A stretch of 64,000 bases of DNA from Oscheius sp. JU75 (Eukaryota > Nematoda > Chromadorea > Rhabditida > Rhabditidae), in the NCBI GenBank assembly GCA_037178855.1, contig JASJZC010000007.1, positions 8,804,001-8,868,000 of the forward strand. Direction: 5' to 3'. Shown one piece after another: positions 58,164-64,000 of the stretch (position 1 is the first letter of the stretch; each line of letters opens with the position of its first letter). Below the pieces are notes generated by a model. That model did not search any database, was not told the DNA's origin, and saw only the letters and a program-made list of their open reading frames with translations. The position numbers and the translations under genes are program-made.

Positions 58164-59281
58164 CTAACCTGAAACACAAATAGGGATGGGATCACACGGT
58201 GTTGTGAAGCATTGAATGATCTGTAGAATGCAGAGTTCAGCAGCTGCGCAATCACAACGAACAGCTGGAAAATAGAATGGGTTTGTTCCAAAAAAGAAAC
58301 AACTAACCCGAATTCATTCCACAACGCATGGATGGGCCTTGTAGCAAGCACTTCTGACCATACTTACAGTGAAGAGCCTTACATTTATGATGCAGCATGG
58401 ATATTTTCTGCTTTTCACAGCGGTCTAGACTGACACATTCTTTGTTACTATTGCGAACCAATGTAGAATTGCATCTGAAATACTTTTGTCATGAACATCA
58501 ATCTCCAAAACATAGCTATCTCTCAAAATACTACTGAAGATTGGACAAGTTTCATCACGTGACAACTCTTTACAGGAGTTGCGATGTTCAAAGAAGTATG
58601 GTGACATGTATCGAGTTTGTTTCTAGAGCTTTTTTTCTTTAGAGCAGACCACTAGGACCACTCTGACCACTAGGAGAAAAATAAGAGCTTCAGCAAAAAG
58701 TTGCTGACAGTTTCCCATGCACTTTTTGAAGCTCTCTTCAAAGAAGCATGGTGACATGTATCGCCATAAAAAAAATGTTTGCTGTACCTGCATCCAGCCT
58801 TGTCAGGCTGACAGAGAGCTGCACAGACAGTATCCGGCTGCTCACAAGTGTTCTCACATCCTCCACACTGATCCCAGTGTTCATTCTTCGAGCATCGATT
58901 AGTCATCGGAATACATTTTGGTTGAGGATAACACGGCTCTTTTTTGCATATTACTTCCTCGTAAATGCATTTTAGTCCGGAAGAACAGTCGACCAAGGCA
59001 CAAGTTACTGTAAATCGTTGTTAAGACGGACTGATAGTAATAGTAGCATACCTGGTCCAGCATGAACGCAAAGGGGCCCGGTGTACTGCTCACTTTTCCT
59101 CTCAACACATACAAATCCTTCAATGCATGGCATTTCATCACAAGACTTCCAGTCTGGGTATTTGTCCAGAACTAGAAAAGGGTAGAAACCAGTATAGAAA
59201 CTTACAAGGAATGTTCAAAACTCTAGAATGAGGAGAAGCTGATGTTATTGATGCTACTGCTAAGAGAAGTAGACACGGCAT
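58164..59281 (-). CDS. Secreted Cys-rich protein with TIL domain (3)
   Basis: The start ATG at 59281 opens a signal peptide (MPCLLLLAVASITSASPHSR). Exons then give CDEMPCIEGFVCVERKSEQY, CALVDCSSGLKCIYEEVICK, and a TIL domain (HWDQCGGCENTCEQPDTVCA to GCRCNSTLVRNSNKECVSL). After that come CKALHCKYGQKCLLQGPSMR and DCAAAELCILQIIQC, ending CVSG with the stop at 58164-58166. The frame closes exactly at TTTCAGGTTAG, which looks like an acceptor but here supplies the stop. It is shorter than its two neighbours, with the TIL domain in the middle rather than at the end, and its repeats are more diverged. Same strand and type, so most likely an old tandem duplicate. Confidence 0.7.
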
Positions 59282-60591
59282 TTGAAAGACTGGCCACAAG
59301 GTCAGGGAAATCAGTTCCTGTGTTCGATTTGACCGCAAGACTATCTTTGAAAGATCAATCTGGGCAAGTGTTGTTGTTCTTTTGAACACGTTGTTAGAAC
59401 AGTGAATGCAATTAGAGCTTCTCCAAAGGAAGCCTGCACATTACTTTCGGGAGAGATAACAAAAATCACATGTAAGAATAGCTTATCATTTAACCTTTGT
59501 AGAAGTCCTCTTTATTCAAATATAGATACAACGTGGACACGAGTGCTATTTGAACTGGATGAATGTTAACCTTAGGCTTAGGCTTAGGCTTAATTTTTTT
59601 TTTCAAAATATCGGGCTCAGTTATCTTCGAAAAAGGAAGGCGCAATAAAAACTTGTAGCCCATTCCTTTGTCTCCATCTGAGGCAGGTTTGTAGAACTGG
59701 TGTCAGTATAACATACTAATAGCCCCCCTAGCTACCGCAGTATGAACGCAATAGAGTGTTAATAATCGTTATACGTTAATCAATTTGTACTAACGTCTCT
59801 TAAGCCCTAAGAGTTGATGGACGTTGACGCCGCTCTTTTTGCGCTAGAGTGCATCTACAATTTTTTCTCAATGAAGTATCGTATCAGACGTATAATTATC
59901 TTATCAACTGCGTTTCAACTCCTTTCCTGTATTCCCTAGATGACCAAGAATGTATGACCGCAAAACACTGCGTCTTCCTCCCCAAACCTCTTAAGCCTTT
60001 TCATATTCTCTTTATTGCCTTAACGGTTTACTTGTTCAAATCAGCACTATCTTCAAGATTCAAATGTGTTTTGGCTTGATCTCAATGCCAGTTTTCATTT
60101 CTTTACTTTCCTTTAGTTTAACGGTTTAATTACAGTCTTTTTAGATTCTTAGATAATTTTTCAAGGACTTCTACATTAGCTGCGTACCCATCTCTTTGCG
60201 GCGCTTAAATACTTGGAATGAGTTTGAGCCTACAAGCCGAAACAATCGTGAAATTTAAAGCTTGTGCCCATCATTGGGAGCGTCCACGATCTCTGCTTTA
60301 TGGTCGTCACATTGCCTCTAGGATTGGAGTATGTATCAACTAGCGTACTTTTACCGATTTTGATGCAGATTCCACCAACAACTACGTGACCAATGCGTAT
60401 TCACACCAGCACGAGTTCGGTAATAAATAGAGAAAATATTCAAAATTATAATAGATTTATTCGGCTCGTGTAAGGCACTGTGAGTACATGAGAACAAAAT
60501 AACCGAATTCAGGGGGAATGAGCACCATTTTGAGCAATTTGAAAAGACTAGTTGTGATTCTAAACCTAGCAGTTTTTCTTCATGAAGCCGT
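59282..60591. other. Intergenic between Cys-rich cluster and ryanodine receptor
   Basis: This holds the promoter side of the third Cys-rich gene and the 3' UTR of the ryanodine receptor. The plus-strand frame 59849..60079 has no motif. The only notable element is the TTAGGC run at 59572. Confidence 0.4.
59572..59592 (+). repeat. Interstitial telomere-like repeat (TTAGGC)3
   Basis: Three exact TTAGGC units plus TTA occur in a row. TTAGGC is the telomere repeat of nematodes. Three units are too few to be a telomere; this may mark a repaired break or a chance simple repeat. Confidence 0.7.
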
Positions 60592-63500
60592 TTAGGACTG
60601 CAGTAGCTGATCCTCGTACTGCTTGACGAAACATTCTCCCACGGGGAAGAAGTCCCAATTTCTTAAAGTCTCTTCATTAAAAGATTGTAAATCAAATTAC
60701 CTGTTATCATACTTTTCTCGAACATAAGTCTCCTGTCCCGTATATTCCGTATCGTCCTTGTTTACAAGATGTTGCAGGAAGAACAAGTAGTTGGCAAAAT
60801 TGTGCTCCTTTGTTACATGAGTCTCGAAGCCTCGCGGCATCCGATCAAACGTCTCTTTTCCGATGTCACAGATGAAGCACGAGCTCTCGAGTCTCTCGTT
60901 AGCTGACTCCTGCTGGTCACGGAGCTCTCCGAAAGCGTCAATGATCAAACCTGAACTCTTGGAATCAAAACTTTGGAAAGTATATTCTACCCTGCATGAT
61001 GGCCAGCAAAATGACAATGACAAAGAAGAAGAACGAGATATCGTAGAGCATTCTGTAGGTTTCCATGTCATCGCCGTAGGGGGATTCGATCTCGTCTCCA
61101 ATACCTCCTCCAGCTCTTACTCCGGCGTAGAAATGGTAGATGAAGCACTGAAATCGGTAGACTTTACGGTGTGAAGTGGAAGTCCGCTATTTCTGACCGA
61201 ACTTTCGGGTAGACCAGAGAATTTTCGAGCTTTTCAGTCCCTTTTATGTTTTTTTTTGCTCCAAACCTTTAATCTACAAACTAGAAAGTACCTTGTTCTA
61301 CCCGGGTACTCGCAAACTTGCAGCTCTGAATCGGACAGGCATCTGCTGCGCTGATCTCAAAAAATTTCAATGCTTCGCCCACCCGTACCGTCTTGATAGG
61401 CTTTGGTAGGCGCACTCGATTTGGTATTTCTGCGCTAACATACTACCGCTACAGTTCCACTGAGTGCTTTCGTCTGTAAGTACTGCGCGCAATCTGCGTA
61501 GCGTATATCCGTAAAAAATTCCTGGTTAATGATAATAACCACAACACTATGGGAGAACCTTCGTTTCATTTTAGCGGAGGACGAGGAGGGCTCTCGGGTG
61601 CCCTGCTCGTTCAGTTAAGACGTGGCGGGTTTAAAAGTTTCTGACCAAATTAAATATAATGATTTCGAAAATTATGATTTTAGACCTCCTAATGATCAAG
61701 GCGCTACAGATGAGCAATAAAACGTGTTTTTAAGCTCTAGGCTAGAACGCTTTATTTTAAAACATATTCCTGGTAAATAAAATGCGCGGATTTCAGAAAT
61801 GATATTTTCACCTCTCCCCTCCACTTGTACAAGCGAGACGGTATTGGTGAGACCAAAAAGTCTTTGGACTTAAATATTTATGTTAAGAAGCAAATCGAGT
61901 TTACTGATAAGATTAAGAGTCTTTCTTTCGTTTCCAGAAACAAGACACTATGGGTGAGCCGAAAAGTGCGTTTTCTTCTTGCTCTTGGGTTAAAATGTCT
62001 ACCTATCAAGTGAGGTAACTGATTTCCAATGTTCCAAAGACTCACACCTGTTCTACAGATAGAACCAGCCCAGAGGTCTTTGAGAGATTAACAACAACTT
62101 ACCTGAAGCATATTGTGACATTTCATGTCCGGCTCCTCTCCATCCTCGCCTTCCTGGATGTAGAACTTGCGGAAGAAGTTGAAAGCCAGGACAGTGTACA
62201 GATACACGACTACCAAGGTCATCATAATGGTCAAGATGAGCTAAAGTTTGGCTTAGAACGTTCGAAACAGATTCTTACTTGTTTCAAGTTGTGAGTGACG
62301 GACTGCAGAATAGCTTTAAGCATAGGGAAAGAGAGCACGACGTCAATCAAATGGAAGGCATAGAAGAACGGGGAGAAGAAGACACCGAATGTTGAACAGG
62401 CCAGGTAGCCAACACGGTACAAGAACTGTGTGTTGGTGATGATCACACCTATCCAGAGCCAAAAAGTGTATCTGAAAAGAACATATAAAGGCACTACTCA
62501 TTATATACCTGTAGTCAAAGGAAGTGTCTCCTGATGTTTTCTCTTCTCCCAGCAAATCGTTCAGAGTCTGTTCATCTACTTGATCCTTGTACTTTTCTCT
62601 GGTCTTCCTTCTGACGAACTTGTCCCAATACATCATAGGAAAAGATTTGGAACTGATGACAGCTCTGTCCAGATACCATCGCCAGACCATTAGAACTCCT
62701 TGCTCCTCGTTATCATCTTCTGTAATCCAGCATCCCTTGAACATTAGCTCTCGAGCTACTTCCTTCTCACGCTTGAATGTAATGAGCGGAATCTAAACAT
62801 ATTTTTATATAAACTTAGCAAACCAGTTACCTTGAGCTGGTAGAAGGAGACCAAAAGAGCGAAAGACATGATCAAATGAAGAACCGAGATCCAATATAAG
62901 GCTGTTGCTAGACACCATCCGGGCACATTCAGACCAAGATACGGAAGAGTAGCGCCGGTGATATAAACGATTTCTTGAGCATCGTCGTCTTCGCTCCCGT
63001 CTGTTCTCTCTGAAGAGAGTGGAAAGTTACAACTTGGGTAGATAACTTGCCAGGTTCGGTGTTCACAATATCTACACGATGAAAGAGTAGAATAACGTTG
63101 ATTGAGGCAGCCAGGAAGAGAGTGACCTTTTCGATGGTTTTGAAGTTCCTTGCCAGCATGTTCTGAAAGGAAATTACAAAACGTCAGATAGGTACGTAGA
63201 TAGAGAGATGGTGAGACAGAGAGGGCACTTACAAGAATTGATCCGCGACTCCTGCCAACATTCTGCTCAGCAATCTTTGGCTCATAAGCAGCTTGAACGT
63301 TGTCCGGTTCCTCGGGCATTTGGGCCATCTGTGCTTGTCCGATAGACTCGTAGATACTAGGAGCTTTGTGAACACTCTCAGGCGGTGAAGGAATCTTGGA
63401 TACGCCTGGTTCTTCGTGGTCTGTTGGAACATGACCATTCGGAATGTGTTCCTCGTGTACTGGATCGCCGTGATCTGGCTTGTGTGGTATATGCTCTGAC

Positions 63501-64000
63501 GATACTCCAAACATGTCCGCGCCAACTCGTGAGGGATGGTATTCTGGTAGTACAGGATGTGTGAATATGGGCGGATGAGGCTCCATGATATGATCTTCTT
63601 CCTTATCCTCGTCCTCCTTGCCCGGCATTGTCAGATAGTAAGCGAACCGGAAGATTGTCAAGAACAGAAGATAGACGCCGTATCCGATTCCCTTTCCAGC
63701 ATGGAAGGACAGAACAATGAGCCACCAGATCAGTTGAAGCCAAGTCATTTGCTTCACTTTTGCACTGACAGCCTTGTAAGTTTGCTTCAGATTTTCTGGT
63801 CGTAGAGCTGTAGCAGCATTCAGTCCGTAGTTGTAACCACTCTTGAATGTTTCTGTCAGTTGTCTGAAAACGTGGTATTCTGAACAGAATAAGCAAAACC
63901 ATACTCTCCAGCGCTGGTCTGCTGTAGGAAGTAGTCACGTTGTTTCATGGCCCTCTCCATTTTAGAGTCACCGTCTCCAGAAGAAATATCAGCTGCATGT
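60592..64000 (-). CDS. unc-68: Ryanodine receptor, C-terminal channel region (partial)
   Basis: The gene enters from the right edge and ends at the stop 60592-60594. From right to left it shows transmembrane segments ([35 protein letters not shown]), an acidic Pro/His-rich loop (about 63200-63620), further segments ([20 protein letters not shown]), the [20 protein letters not shown] block, [32 protein letters not shown] and [20 protein letters not shown]. The pore follows: [12 protein letters not shown], with selectivity filter GGGIGD at about 61091-61111. Then the inner helix [27 protein letters not shown], the zinc-finger-like [11 protein letters not shown]...[14 protein letters not shown], and the C-terminus [17 protein letters not shown]. 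This is the SR Ca2+-release channel of muscle. One intron (about 61160-62100) is unusually long. Only the channel end is present. Confidence 0.93.

Noticed and set aside
61825-62013. 62-codon plus-strand ORF rich in Lys
   Set aside because: It falls inside the long ryanodine-receptor intron, antisense, and has no features of its own.

Overview
The window is compact animal genomic DNA with roughly 20 protein genes, most of them split by very short introns (typically 36-46 nt, GT...TTTCAG or TTTTAG). Reading exons across these introns gives clear animal proteins, and several features point to a nematode or close relative: a seven-repeat UNC-87-like calponin-repeat protein, a nematode-style globin, two tandem Rv2258c/R08E5-like methyltransferases, a short peptide precursor ending in an RPG amidation site like nematode NLP-2/22, TIL-domain secreted proteins, an RTE-type retroelement, and an interstitial (TTAGGC)3, which is the nematode telomere unit. 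Genus cannot be told from the sequence.

Layout. 0-5.5 kb, mostly minus strand: two small secreted or membrane proteins, a basic unknown protein and a globin. 5.5-9.2 kb: no gene seen. 9.2-13.0 kb, plus strand: an unknown six-exon protein and a CYP4-type P450. 13.0-17.8 kb, minus strand: an EF-hand protein ending 4 bp from the P450, the DRAP1/NC2-alpha corepressor subunit and a HAD-like hydrolase. 18.7-22 kb: a partial single-pass membrane protein and a secreted C-type lectin. 22.8-25.2 kb: TTC8/BBS8 with a perfect ciliary X-box upstream. 25.4-27.8 kb: UNC-87-like protein with two alternative first exons. 31.3 kb: neuropeptide-like precursor. 32.4-36.7 kb: the methyltransferase pair. 37-41.9 kb: a locally duplicated, repeat-rich locus holding a 57-residue tandem-repeat gene (one intact copy, one decayed). 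41.9-47.4 kb: a mariner-type element with 26-bp inverted repeats and two RTE-like fragments. 47.8-51.0 kb: PTCD3/mS39. 52.4-53.4 kb: SPEC3/Stum family membrane protein. 53.5-59.3 kb: three consecutive secreted cysteine-rich TIL proteins. 60.6-64 kb: C-terminal channel part of a ryanodine receptor, running off the right edge.

The genes are a mixed set rather than a pathway. Muscle function (UNC-87, ryanodine receptor, EF-hand protein) and cilia or sensory function (BBS8 with its X-box, SPEC3/Stum) both recur. The most unusual molecular signal is that at least five introns use GC instead of GT at the 5' splice site; three of them lie in one methyltransferase, at positions where its neighbouring paralogue keeps GT.

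Exon boundaries were worked out by eye from reading frame, splice consensus and family resemblance. No alignment or database search was run.
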